A DNA stretch of 64,000 nucleotides from Rhea pennata. Taxonomy: Eukaryota > Chordata > Aves > Rheiformes > Rheidae. The first letter of the stretch is position 1. Every line of letters begins with the position of its first letter. A program made the translations under genes and the position numbers. Shown one piece after another: positions 1-10,947 of this stretch. The DNA is taken from contig NC_084670.1 in NCBI RefSeq assembly GCF_028389875.1, forward strand, positions 38,467,333 to 38,531,332, given 5' to 3'. The notes below the pieces were generated by a model. That model made no database searches, had not been told where the DNA came from, and worked only from the letters and a program-made list of their open reading frames with translations.

Positions 1-214
1 CCCCCCTCCCGTGCAGCGACTCGTGCATGCACAGTGCCGCCGTCATCATGGCGGCATGGAGGAGGCAATCGTTTCTCCTCAGCAATGGCGGGAAGCGCGG
101 GGAGACCGGTGAGGCCGCGCCGAAGGGCTCAGAGCCATGGCCAGGTCCAGGTCTGGCCCCTGAGCCTCTCCTGGAGCAACAGTCCTCCCCGAAAGCCTGG
201 CGTGGGGCAGGAGA
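1..214. other. CpG-rich segment at window edge
   Basis: This stretch is GC-rich and richer in CpG than the DNA that follows. It contains ATCATGGCGGC near position 45, which fits the YY1 binding consensus. It could be the edge of a promoter island lying left of the window. No exon can be defined, and short ORFs here run straight into the neighbouring minisatellite, so I do not call a gene. Confidence 0.3.
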
Positions 215-1432
215 AGCAGCTCAAACTGCCCCCAAACCCTGCTCAGAATGCCTTAAAACTGCCTAAATTGCCCCCACATGGCACGAACTGCTCTGAAATC
301 CTGCACAGGGGAGGGTGAAAATGGCTCGGATTGCCCCCAAACCCTGCCAGAGGGTTGAAAAGAACCCAAACTGCCCCAAAACCCTGCCCAGGGGGGTCTG
401 AAGTTGGCCCAGAGTGCTCTAAAATGGCCCTAACTGCACCAAAATGCTGCCAACATGTGTGTGTGTGGGGGGGGGGAACTGACCAAATGGCCCTAAGGCT
501 CTCCTCAGAGGGGCAAAATGGTGGAAACTGCCCCAAAACCCTGCCCAGGGGTGGGGGGGTTGGCCCGAAGTGGCCCGAAGATGGGCAGAATGGCCCAGAC
601 TGCCCCCAAATCCTGCCTAAAGGGCCCTAAAATGGCCCCAAATGCCCTATAATGGCTCTAACTGCCCACAAACTCTGTTCAAAGTGGCCCCGAATGGCCC
701 AAAATGCCCCCAGACCCTGCTGGAAGGGTAAAAACAACCCAAATTGCCCCTAAATCCTGCCTGAGGGGAGTCTAAAATTGGCCCAAACTCCCCCAAAATG
801 GCCCAGACTGCCCCCAAACCCTTTCTAAAGGGCCCCAAACCAGTGCAAACTGCCCTAAAATGGCCTGAACTGCCCGAAATTGTGCCCTGGAGGGGTGAAA
901 ATGGCCCAGGCTACCCCCAAACCCTGGCCAGACTGCCCCAAACCAGCCCAAACTGCCACCAAGCCCCACTCCAAGTGTCCCAAAACAGCCCAAACCACCC
1001 TAAAACCATGCAAGAAGGGACAAAACTGCCCAAATGGCCCCAGAATTCTCCCCAGAGGAGCAAAACAGCATAAGCTGCCCCAAAACCCTGCCCAAGGGTG
1101 GGGGGGGATGGACCGAAGTGCCCCAAAACTCTGGCCAAACTGCCCCAAAATGGCCTAAACCATGCCCAAACCCTGCCTAAAGTGCCCTAAAGTGGTCCAA
1201 ACTGCCCTAAAATGGCTCAAACTGCCCTGAAACCCTGCCCAGAGGGGCAAAAATGACCCAAACTGCCCCCAAACCCTGCTGAAAGTGTCCCCAATTGGCC
1301 CAAACTGCCCCAAAACCCTGCTGGAGGGGTCAAAACAACCCAGACTGCCACAAAACCCTGCCCAAGGAGGGTCTAAAATTGGCCCAAAGTGCCCCAAAAC
1401 CCTGCTGGAGAGGGGAAAGCTGAGTAGAAATT
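215..1432. repeat. Degenerate ~41-bp GC-rich minisatellite
   Basis: About thirty diverged copies of a unit built from the words AACTGCCCCAAAACCCTG, CCAGAGGGG and AAAATGGCCC follow each other with spacings of roughly 40-44 bp. Copies differ by many substitutions and small indels. The plus strand is dominated by C and A. Unit length and composition recall the 41-bp repeats described from bird microchromosomes (CNM and PO41 type), but I cannot confirm family membership. ORFs of 60-99 codons in all frames are by-products of the repeat. Confidence 0.8.
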
Positions 1433-1624
1433 GCCCCCCCCCCTTTTTTTTTTGGTGTTTACTAATATTGTGGATTTTTATTCAGGCAGCAGAAGTCTGT
1501 TTTTTGGGACTGTTATAAAAGCTTGATTTTGGCAGAAGTTTTCCGAAGGCAAAACAAGGGTTTTGGAGCCCGTTTGGATGTTTGGAAGAGAAGCAACTCA
1601 AAACTTACTAAAATTTTACCAAAA
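1433..1624. other. Unique spacer between two minisatellites
   Basis: A C run and a T run at 1434-1452 mark the end of the GC-rich array. The following 170 bp is AT-richer unique sequence leading into the A/C-rich repeat. Nothing recognisable is present. Confidence 0.4.
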
Positions 1625-2340
1625 CAATAGTGTTAACCTGCAAAAATCTACAAAACCGTTCAAAAACCCTACTAAAACCCCATGAAACCTGCCTGAAATG
1701 CAAAAAAACCCCCACCCTATCCCAAACCACAAAAATAATCTCAAGTCTCAAAAAAGCTACTAAACTCCGCAAAAATCTACTAAAATCCACAAAACACCTA
1801 AGCCCCCCCAAACCACAAAATGCCTAAAAGCCCCGCAAACCACAAAACCACTAAAACCTACTAAAACCTACAAAAAAACACTGAAACCCACAAAAAACCT
1901 ACTAAAACCCACAAAAAAATACTAAAACCCACCAAAAACCACTAAAACCCATAAAAAACTACTAAAACCCACAAAAAACTACTAAAATCCACAAAAAACA
2001 CTAAAACCCACAAAAAACCTACTAAAACCCACAAAAGCCCTAATGCCCCAACCAAAAAAACGCACAAAAACCTACTAAACCCTATAAAACCGTACTAAAA
2101 CGCACAAAAACCTACTAAACCCCACAAATACTTACTGAAACGCACAAAAAATTATTGAGCCCGCAAAAAAAAATCCTGAAAACCGTAGAAAACTACTAGG
2201 AAACCACAAAAAAAAAGCCCTGCTGAAACTCAACCAAACCCCTTGCAAAATGCTAAAATATGCTCAAATATGCCCCCAAACCTTGCTAAATATCTACTCA
2301 AACCTACTAAAATATGCCCCAAATCAACTAGAATATTCTA
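1625..2340. repeat. A/C-rich ~20-bp tandem repeat, almost free of G
   Basis: Imperfect copies of a unit like CTACTAAAACCCACAAAAAA repeat about thirty times with spacings of 18-25 bp. The plus strand is almost devoid of G: between about 1840 and 2035 only one or two G occur. Such extreme strand asymmetry is unusual and is distinct from the preceding GC-rich array, although both carry the AAAACCC word and might share an origin. Confidence 0.8.
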
Positions 2341-2469
2341 AATTTCAGGAGGAAACAAAGAAAAAAGCGGTAAAACCGGCTCTTCTGCTCGATTTGAGTT
2401 TTTGACAATCTTCTCCCCAAGGTTTTGCTGCAAAACTCCCCAACAAGGCTACGAGGGAGGACTTCATCG

Positions 2470-2632
2470 CTGGGAGGGGTGCCGGAGCGCCAGAACGGGT
2501 TGCCCAGAGAAGTTGTGGAGTCTCCTTCTCTGGAGACGTTTAGGACCCGCTTGGACGCGATGCTCTAGGTGACCACGGTTGAGCGGGGAGGCTGGACTAG
2601 ATGATCTCCAGAGGTTCCTCCCGATGTGATGA
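2470..2632 (+). mobile_element. CR1 LINE 3'-end fragment
   Basis: The segment contains the conserved avian CR1 tail words in order: GGGTTGCCCAGAGAAGTTGT, GGAGTCTCCTTCTCTGGAGA, GGCTGGACTAGATGATCTCC and AGAGGTTCCTCCCGATGTGA. CR1 is the dominant non-LTR retrotransposon of birds, and most copies are 5'-truncated like this one. The orientation is sense on the plus strand. No reverse transcriptase coding remains here. Confidence 0.9.
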
Positions 2633-3489
2633 GCTGCTCCCGGTCAGCTACGGAGTCGTTTGGAGGGTGCTGAACTCATCCAGCGCCGGCGTAGGCGGCA
2701 ATGTTCGTAATTCCCCCCTCCTCGGGGTTCGTTTGCGCTGTGGAAATTCCCTTCTCCGTGGAAACAGAGATGTTGGGAGATGTTCCTGCACCGTCCGAAC
2801 GCTGCGGGTGTCTTCCGGTGCACTGCCGGCTGAGGTGAACCTCAGTTTCTCGCAGCTTCAGAAGGTCCTGGTGCTTCTTGAGGCTTTGGGGTTTTCAGGA
2901 CTCCGCTGGACGACGGGATCTTCTCCCTCCTCTGGGAAGCCCGGAGGGCGGCACCGACTGCCGTTGAGGTTACGTGTCTCGCGCGAAAGAATGAACGTGA
3001 CGCGTGACACTGTCATCCTCCCTCCTAGATCTTCTACTCTTGGAGGATCAGGCTTCCCTCCTCAGCCCTCGTTCCTATTGCAAAGCTTTTACCAGTCCTC
3101 CAGAGCCCAGGACGGGAGTGGTCTTGGGGGCCACATTCCGCACGCATCGCAATTCCTTTATCTCCCTGTGCTATGGGACCTCGGGAGTTACATCCTAGCT
3201 GATGGTGTTTGCCACCAGGGAAGACTCCTGAATCCTCTTCAGCTTTCTCTCCGAGAGCCTCGGGTCCTCTTCTGAAAAGCTGATCTCTCACCAGTGAGGC
3301 CTGTGCTTACCTTTTGCATAGGGCTACTGGGGTTATCCCTCCCCAGGTTCAAGACTCTCTCCTTTCCTTGCCTGAATTTCAGGAGGCTCTTGCCAGCCCA
3401 AATCTGCAGTGCACTGAGGTTCCTATCAATAGCAACGAGTCCTCTAGAGTACTGAGTAGCAGACGAGAGAGACCAGAGCTCTCAGGTCA
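2633..3489. other. No recognisable gene; one spurious open frame
   Basis: A plus-strand frame is open from 2601 to 3275 (224 codons), but it starts inside the CR1 tail, shows no known domain and has a low-complexity S/R/L composition. The region has moderate GC and scattered CpG. I see no splice-bounded exon or repeat that I can name. Confidence 0.35.
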
Positions 3490-4910
3490 CTGATGGATGG
3501 GAACTGAACAAACCTTCCCAGGACAGACCCGCAGAGGATCAAGCACTATTCCGTTCATTGATCACAAGGGCACAAAATTATCTGGGGTCTCCTGGAGATA
3601 TTGCAGGGGGTTTGCAGGACGGTGTAGATTTTGGTCTGGCATGTTTTATGAGGATTATGGGAGTGTAGAAAGCTTATGCTGGGTTGTTCAAACAGAGAGC
3701 CAAAAGCAGGGAAAGGAGATCCAGGGGAATCAAGAAGAGCAAAAATGGGAAAATGGAGGAGAGGGTAAAAGAAAGAGAGCAGTTCCATGTCAACAAGCTG
3801 CTGGTCAGTATGCTTGTCTGGCTGACATTAGGGTTTGACGAATGTGAGAGCATCTGCTTCATGAAGATTATCTGGTCTCAGACCATTTCAGTGCAAAAGG
3901 GATAGTAAGTAAAGAGAGAGCACTTAAAAAACCCACATAGACATAAACATGATAGACAAGGAGTAACAGAGATGATGCCGAGACCAACATTCCCCAGTCA
4001 TTAATTGATGTGTCATGAAGAAAGTACAAGCATAGCTTTGGAGAGGGCCAACCTAGACTTTGTAATAGATAAGAAGTGGGAAACAAGACATTAAGACTTT
4101 GGATATTCAAGAGGTGCTTGGGGGACTGTGCAAAACTGACGAAGGAATGTCTAGGGAAGAAGATCAGGGTGGAACAAGGATCTGAGGTAACATCTTTTCA
4201 AAACTGACTTGCTGACTACTGGCAGAAAAAGGAGCAGAGTGATTCACTGGGCTTATTTCTGTGTCTCCCTCAGAAGAAGATGAATCATATTCTCCCGCTG
4301 TCTATCCGATGACGACAAAGTGAGCCTCGACCACAATCTATGGATATTAAGGCCCCTATCAGGTATGATCAGTGCAAAGAAATGCAATATGGAGTTGATG
4401 TTCTCAGCATATTTGTCATGGTCAGGTGGGATGCCCATGGCCTGCTCGATTACACACATAACCTACGTAGCATTTTAATATGACCTAACTCCTCACACTT
4501 CCCTAAGAGGAAGAACCAGCATTTCTAGGACATGAATCACCCTGTTTTCAGAGAAATGATTAAAAATTACTGGGAAGAAACATTCATTCAAAGCCAGGTC
4601 CAACATATCCATGCCTGAGTCACCCAGATGAGTCTCATGCACCCAGTGGGTGTATTGGGAGCCTCCCAAGATAGCCGTTGCAGACTGAGGAGAGCAGTTA
4701 CTGCCTATGGGTGTATGAGAGTCATTCTGGGATGCTGGGATTGTGCAAGACTTACTATGGAGTGTTTGGGGAAGGATCAAAGGTAGGAAAGGGGCAGTAT
4801 TAAAGTTGTTTGAGGAGCAACAAATATGAGAAAATAGAGGGAAAAGGAGAGAAAAGGAACGGATGTCATGTAAACAGACTGCTGGTCAGTACAATGGTCT
4901 GGTCATGCCC
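3490..4910. repeat. Unrecognised sequence with an internal duplication
   Basis: The stretch at about 3735-3840 (GAAGAGCAAAAATGGGAAAA ... CTGCTGGTCAGTATG) recurs in diverged form at about 4803-4905 (GAGGAGCAACAAATATGAGA ... CTGCTGGTCAGTACA). The spacing is about 1.07 kb, so the interval may consist of two old copies of one dispersed element. No protein domain is visible in either copy. Confidence 0.4.
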
Positions 4911-5560
4911 TGCTCCTTATCCCCCCAGCCTCTCCTGTCTTCTTAATAAACTCAGTTTTATGAGGTGAGGGGGCTCTCTACTCCGTACTCGTGTGTGTGA
5001 GGAGGTGTCGGGGCCAGACACCGGAGGGGGAACTACACATCCTAGGGGCCCACATGCCCGGGATGCCAGCAGCTGGAGAGACTGGGGTATGTGCGTTTTT
5101 GTGGGCATGTCAGTGCATGTAACTGCCAGCACACATCAAGCCAGACTGGCTAGCAGTAGGAAAAGAGGTTTGGGAGCAGGTTACCAGAGAGGCCTTAAGT
5201 CTGGGCTGGATACTGGAGAGCCCAGAGGGTCTGTGAGTTTGCTACTGGAGGGCAAGGTGGTCCAAACCGGCTACTGGAGAAACTGCAGATCCTGGGGGTC
5301 TGCTACTGAAAGGGCCATAGGTCTGGAACAGTGCCTTCTACTGACCTGTCATTAACATAGTCCCGAGTGACTTTACAGGCACACATATCATACATGTGCC
5401 TTTAACTGACCTATCAGGCACACCAGGGGAAGAAAACACTCTCAGCATCCAAACCATGTTCGGCCTGGCAGCTTTCATGGCCTGCCACCTTCTGCTGGCG
5501 TATGAGGCACTCAGCAAAGCTGGACGCGTCGGAATAGCCAAACGTGACTGCATGTCTTAA
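4911..5560 (+). other. Element tail-like sequence with polyadenylation signal and short repeats
   Basis: An AATAAA motif occurs near 4944 in CTTCTTAATAAACTCAGTTT. It is followed by imperfect repeats built on CTACTGGAG and GGTCTG between about 5170 and 5340. The arrangement would fit the 3' end of a retroelement or transcript, but no LTR borders or coding relic could be identified, so the identity is open. Confidence 0.3.
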
Positions 5561-6179
5561 ACTATTTGTACTTCAGAGATAACGGGGATAGCTCTCATCT
5601 CTCTTGGGAACCCACTGCTTACAGCTGTGTGTCTTCGGTGGCATGTCTCTCCAGTAGGGAAGGTGAGCAGCTCAGTGGTTGCTCCCATGGGAGACAAGTG
5701 AGGCTTTCCCCCACCTGCAGCCGTACGGCTGTTGCTTCCTCTCCCTGCCTTCAGAGAGAGCAGGAGAGGGGGAACAGAGCAGCTGTCATGAGCTGCCAGC
5801 AACAAATGCTCTCCAGACACAAGAGCCATGGGACAGGTCTATGCAGCAGCAGGGGACTAGCAGTTTCCCAGGGTGAGGCAGGAAAAATCAACAGGAACTT
5901 AGAGACAACTGGTCATCCATCAGAAACAGCCATGAGTCTGCCTGTCTGCACAGCTCTTTGGATCACCACACCAAAGCCATAGGCACAACAAATCCCTAGT
6001 CTTTCCCTTCAGGATGCAGGACACTCGCCACTTGCACACTCCCCAGGCACTGCTCTGCTCACTGCCTTCCCCTGGCTCCTCAGCCCAGACACACACGGAA
6101 GCTCTTGTGGTGACACCAGAAGGTGGCCAAGGCACTCTGTGCTCACAAGGCATGTGGAAAAAACTGAATACAAGACCAG

Positions 6180-8880
6180 GGCCACAGCTGGCTCCTTGGG
6201 CAATGCTGCTGCTTTTGGAGGGAAGGAGGCTGCTCCCTGCAGGCACAGCAGGCTGCTGCCTCGTCCCTGGACCCCACCATGCCATGAACCTCCACCTGGG
6301 GACAACGGTTAAGGGATTTGTTTTGTAATGCAGAAGTTACAGACACAATTCAGAAACGCTAGAGGGTCCTGCAAGTCACCTGAGCACAAAGCAACCTCTG
6401 TCCCTTTCCTTTCATTAGCTGGACAGGGAGGCTCTGTGAAGGGAGAGAGGGTGCAGAGGCTCTGAAACGAGGCCCCAGCAAGGAGACCGCCCCAGACTGG
6501 AGCTCTGCTGAATGCCAGCTGCCCTGGGGGCACAGGCTCTGGAGCAAGAGATCTGGCTCTGCACCTGCGTTAGTAGGGCACTGGCTGATGCCTTGGTGCC
6601 ACATGCTGCCTGGCACTGGACACATCTTCATCCCTTGCAGGGTGAGAAGCCCAAGCACTGTGAGACTTCCTCAGCTCACACACAGGAGGCTTTCAGGCAC
6701 TTAGACACAGGCCTTCAAGAAATGCTGCACTTCCTGAGAAGAGTCTTTAATTCATCTTACTGGCCATTTTATAGGCCCCATAGGAAAGGAGGGGGCACAA
6801 CAGCAGCTGCTGAGCAGGCCAGTAGTAACAGTTTTTGTGGCATGAGGAAGCAGAAGGAGAGCAGAGGTACCAGGAGGTGAACTCATACCTGTCACCCATG
6901 GCAGCCAGGTGCATTGAGGGGAGCCTTCACATCCATATGTAGCCTCACCTCACTCACTTGCAGCTGCTTTCAGAGGGTCGCGATGTTTGCAAAGATGGTG
7001 ACAGCTACAGCGATGCACCCTGGCATCCTCCCTCCATCTGTGCGGGCACTAGAACTGCACTTGGAGCCTACATGAGTGGAGGAACCTAGAAAGAAAGAAT
7101 TGGAGGGTTATTATCAGTTCTGCTGGCCTTACATAGTCACAGCAGCCCGGGGCAAATGTCTCCGCTCTGTACTGAACCAAAAAATCATCAGAGCACAGAC
7201 AGCTGGGCCCTTGGAGAGACTGGATTCCTGGTTTGGGCAAAACTAAGACCTTTTTTTTGGATGCTTGGTCTTGTCTGAGCTTCCCAGCTCCCGAAAGGCA
7301 CTGACACACAGGAGGAAGTCCAGCACAAGGACACCAAAACAGTCAGAGGCTGAAGCATGGGGCAGTTACGGAGAGGCTGGAAGAGCTGGGTATGTTCAGC
7401 CCAGGCAAGAGAAGGCCCAGAGAGATTGTGAATCTCCATCCTTGGAGATATTCAGAACTTGACGGGACAAGGACTGGAGCATCTGGGCCATGCCTTGATC
7501 AGGCTGCTGGACCCCCACCTCCACAGGTCCTCCACCATTGCAGGCTCAATACATTTGCTATTTTAGGACTGCATTCCCAAGGGACCAGTGGCTCTGGAGC
7601 TGCCACCCTGAGAGCTGACCAAAGACAGGCACCTCAAAGCCACCCATCACCCCAAGGGGCCTGACTTCCTGTGAGGTGGCACCCTGCTATCTGTAAGGGT
7701 CTGGGCAGCCACAAAGAGGAGAAATGGCTCTGACTCATTTGAGTAACTCCCCATCTCTCTGAAGGACTCGAATGGCTTAGTGCCTGCGATGGGAAGATGC
7801 AATGACTGTCCGGATTCAACAGAAAGTCATTAAGGTATCAGCAAACAGTGAGCATCTCTGGGTCATACAGGGATGCTCCAAGGAGGGAACACGGTCAGCA
7901 ACAATCCCCACATCACATCCCCAAGAAGGACACTGTGATGACACACTGGGCCCTGGGAGTGCAGTCATGTCCTCACCTTGCAGTGCTCCCTGGGAGGAGG
8001 AGAGGTGCAGCCCTTGCAGGGCACTCTTGCTTGGCTTGCCTACTCAAAGGGACTCCTCGTCTAGGGAGATCTGGCACAGCAAGGGAGCAGCACCTTCCAA
8101 TTCATCTCCTAGGAACATACTTACCTGTATACAAAGGCCATATCTCTGCAAAGCTTTCACTCCTCCAAGGAGCTTCCAGCACACTAACGCCCAGCCAGCA
8201 ATGAGAAACGCTCACTGTCCCCTATCCCTCAGCAAACATTGCTGCAAAGGAAAGCTCTCATGAAGAAAAGCAAGTGAGCAGAAACGGAAAAGGTAGTGTT
8301 GGTTCACACCTCAGAGCAAGCAGAAACACTCCCCGACCTTTATGTGGCATCCTGCCTGCAAATTTTGCAAAAGCTGAGGAAACTCAAGGGCTGATCCTCA
8401 TCACACAGAAGGCAGTAGGCTCCCACCATCTCTGGCTTACACCACTAGGGCAGCCTGGGCCCTACAAGCCAAGTTCACTTCAAAGTACTCTTTTTCTCGC
8501 AGCTTGGCAGCACTCCCTACACACTGCACTGCTCTCTCCAGACACCTCCTCCTGTGATGAGCACCAAGACACCGGGGTATCGTCTGTCCCCACCACAAGG
8601 TACCCCACCACTCTGACACACCACATGCCAGCTCCTCACCTCACAGAGGGCTGCCAGCCAACATGCAGCTGTACATCAGGGACACAGGGCACACGACCAG
8701 CCATGGCTGCAGCTAGGACACATCAACCTTCAGAGATATCATCCACATCTTGGAGAAAAAGCTCGGTAGCCCCCTCATGTTTTGATGGGGCAGAGTTTTC
8801 TGCAGCACACAGACACTGGATATCAGAGATTGCCAATCTCACTGCTCACACCTGATCTTAATTAATTTAGAAGCATAAAA
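6180..8880. repeat. Diverged segmental duplication, copy A (partner 37080-39530)
   Basis: Colinear matches to 37080-39530 run through the block: GAGGCTCTGTGAAGGGAGAG near 6428 against 37317, CCTAGAAAGAAAGAATTGG near 7085 against 37756, AAAGCTCTCATGAAGAAAAG near 8250 against 38570, and CCTCCTCCTGTGATGAGCAC near 8545 against 38876. The copies are clearly diverged and differ by indels, including a CR1 insertion at 7365-7525 found only here. On the minus strand both copies keep a pyrimidine tract plus CTAG acceptor-like site (near 7090 and 37757) before an exon-like stretch, so an unrecognised multi-exon gene may have been duplicated. In this copy the conserved frame meets a stop near 6985. Confidence 0.75.
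7365..7525 (+). mobile_element. CR1 LINE fragment inside duplicated block
   Basis: Words typical of the CR1 3' region appear in order: GGAAGAGCTGGGTATGTTCA, AGCCCAGGCAAGAGAAGGCC, then TGTGAATCTCCATCCTTGGA and GATATTCAGAACTTGACGGG. An internal part of the CR1 consensus is missing between the two halves. It is absent at the corresponding place of the partner block near 37.95 kb, so it inserted after the duplication or was lost from the other copy. Confidence 0.8.
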
Positions 8881-9079
8881 ATTATGGATGGACTCCCTCA
8901 GAGTCTGGTGCAGGGGTGCAAGCCTGTCCTGAGGAAGAAGCCCCAAGTCAGACTCCAGGTCTGCATTTACAGCCGTGAGGCTGACACTGGCCCATCAGGG
9001 ACTCGGGAAGAGATCACAGTCACCACCACAGCCATGTGCCTGTCACAGGATCTGGGGAAAGGCCTGCAAGTGATTCTGG

Positions 9080-9905
9080 GGAGCATTTCCTGACAGGAGC
9101 CTCGCACGGGAGCAGCGACCACGGGGCTGAAGGCAGCAGGGCCTCACGGCCCAGGCAGAGGGAGAAGCCGCCCCACAGCGCAGGCGTCTGGCTCCTTCCG
9201 CAGGGCTGAGACACAGGCTGCGCTCCGATTGGCTGGCAGAGCCGTCAGTCAGGCCCAGCCCTGCCCCCTGCCCTTGCAGCCCCAGGGCACTGCCATGGCA
9301 ACACTGCGCTTCCCCCCACCATGTGTGACCCCGCGGCAGCCCCGCCCCTTCCCGCCCCCCGCGCGGGATGGCGCCATCTTGTGGGTGGCAGCGCAGGGTG
9401 CAGCGGGGCCTCAGGGCAGCCCGGTGCCGGGTGCTCAGGCAGTGCGGGGCCCTGGGGCCCGGCTGCTGCCCCGCAGGGCTGGGCTCTGCCGCAGGGGCCC
9501 CGCGGGGCTCCTCGCTGCCCTGAGCCCTGGAGCCGTGCCGGGCGTTTGGGGGGGCAGCCCTGGGGCCTGTGCTGGTGCCAGCCCTGGTGCCGGCGTGGTG
9601 GCCCTGGTCATGGCCGGGGTGCTGGAGCCCATGTGCAGTGTGCTCTCTCCCCGTGTCCTCTTGCCCCTTCTGCCCCGGCCCCCTCCCCACGGCAGCCCTT
9701 ACGCTGCGCCCGTCAGGGCTGGGCCATGGCCAGGCAGGGGCTGCTCTCTGTGGGGCTGGGCTGGGCCCCGGGGGGGTCACTCCACAGGGATTAGGAGCCC
9801 CAGGTGCACAGGAGCCTTGGGGCTCAGGGCAGCCCCATTCCCAGGACCCAGCAGTCCTGGCTGCCACATTCTGCCCTGAACCAGGCAGCACCCTCAGGCA
9901 GGGCT
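9080..9905. promoter_or_regulatory. CpG-rich island with CCAAT, GC-box and YY1-like motifs
   Basis: The interval is strongly GC-rich with dense CpG, unlike its surroundings. Motifs seen: an ATTGG (CCAAT on the minus strand) near 9228, GCCCCGCCCC near 9340 fitting a GC box, and GCGCCATCTTG near 9370, the reverse of the YY1 consensus. Such islands usually mark promoters in vertebrates. Long frames on both strands (up to 293 codons, minus strand 9043-9924) are expected from stop-poor GC-rich DNA and show no domain. No transcript can be assigned, and it may be the 5' island of a gene whose body is not recognisable here. Confidence 0.45.
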
Positions 9906-10904
9906 CTTGTGGCAGCCGTGACACTGTCTAGTCACCCCACAGATCAGGGCCCACAGCCATTTTTGCAGTTAACAGTCTCTGTGCGACACGTCAGAAAGGA
10001 GCCCCTGCAGCCCTTACCCTTGGTGCAGAGCACAGGAGACTTGGGAATAAACAGCTGGAGTCCAAGCTGATAGTGTCTGTGCAGGAGCCTCCGTCTGGCT
10101 GCTCCCTTGCCCTCAGCTCACCTCTCTATGCAGGGAGGAAGGATGTTCTTCCTGTCCGGTCACCCAAAACTCCTCTCCAACACGTCCCTGCTCCTCTGCC
10201 TGTTAGTGAGCAGTCCCAACATGTTCCCGCTGCCTCCTGTCCCTGCTGCTTGCCATGAAGCAGCTCTGAAGGGCAGCAGTGGGGAGGGTGAGAGCAGTGC
10301 CCAGCAGCACCTGGGCCTCGCAGGGAAGTGAGGACATCACTGTGTCACCAGGGAGACCTTCCTGTGATGTGTCACATCCCACTGTGACCTCAGCTAGTGT
10401 CATCTGGAGCTCAGTAGGTCATTGCCATGGAGATGGCACAGCCTGGGAGAGAACACAGAGATTTCCCATCACATCCTGGAAAGTCGTCACCTCCCCTCGC
10501 CCCAGATAAGTTCCAAATATTTCTAATAAACCCTTCAGGAACATCTCCAGATGGTACCAAAGGATGTGAGATATTTAAAATGAAGCACTAGAGAGGTCAT
10601 GTCTGTGCCCCTGCTCCAACAGGTCTCTGCACTGGGCAGACCTCTGCAGGAGGCTGCGGCTTGGGGGTTGGATTGGAGGTTGGCATCCTTCAAAGGCAGG
10701 ATTAGAGTCATATGGCATCCACATGACAGCACAAAGTGTGACCAGGCACTGAGATGCTTTTAGTGAGCTTGCAAACTGGTTTCCCCTGTGAGTTGCTTTG
10801 GTGAGCTTCAAAACTGATAACTACTGTGAGTCACTCTCTTTGTAGAAGTAGGATGTAGAACAGTATAGCACAGGATGTAGTCTTCCTTCCCTTAGATTTT
10901 TTTC

Positions 10905-10906
10905 TT

Positions 10907-10939
<33 letters not shown>

Positions 10940-10947
10940 TTTTTTTT
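10905..10947. repeat. (TC)n followed by poly-T
   Basis: An uninterrupted CT dinucleotide tract is followed directly by a T run of about 17 bases. Read on the minus strand it is an A run followed by (GA)n. Confidence 0.95.

Noticed and set aside
2601-3275. 224-codon plus-strand ORF
   Set aside because: It begins inside a CR1 tail, has no domain and a low-complexity composition.
9043-9924. 293-codon minus-strand ORF and 216-codon plus-strand ORF
   Set aside because: Stop-poor frames are expected in a CpG-rich island. Both strands are open at once, and the residues are biased to G, A, P and R.
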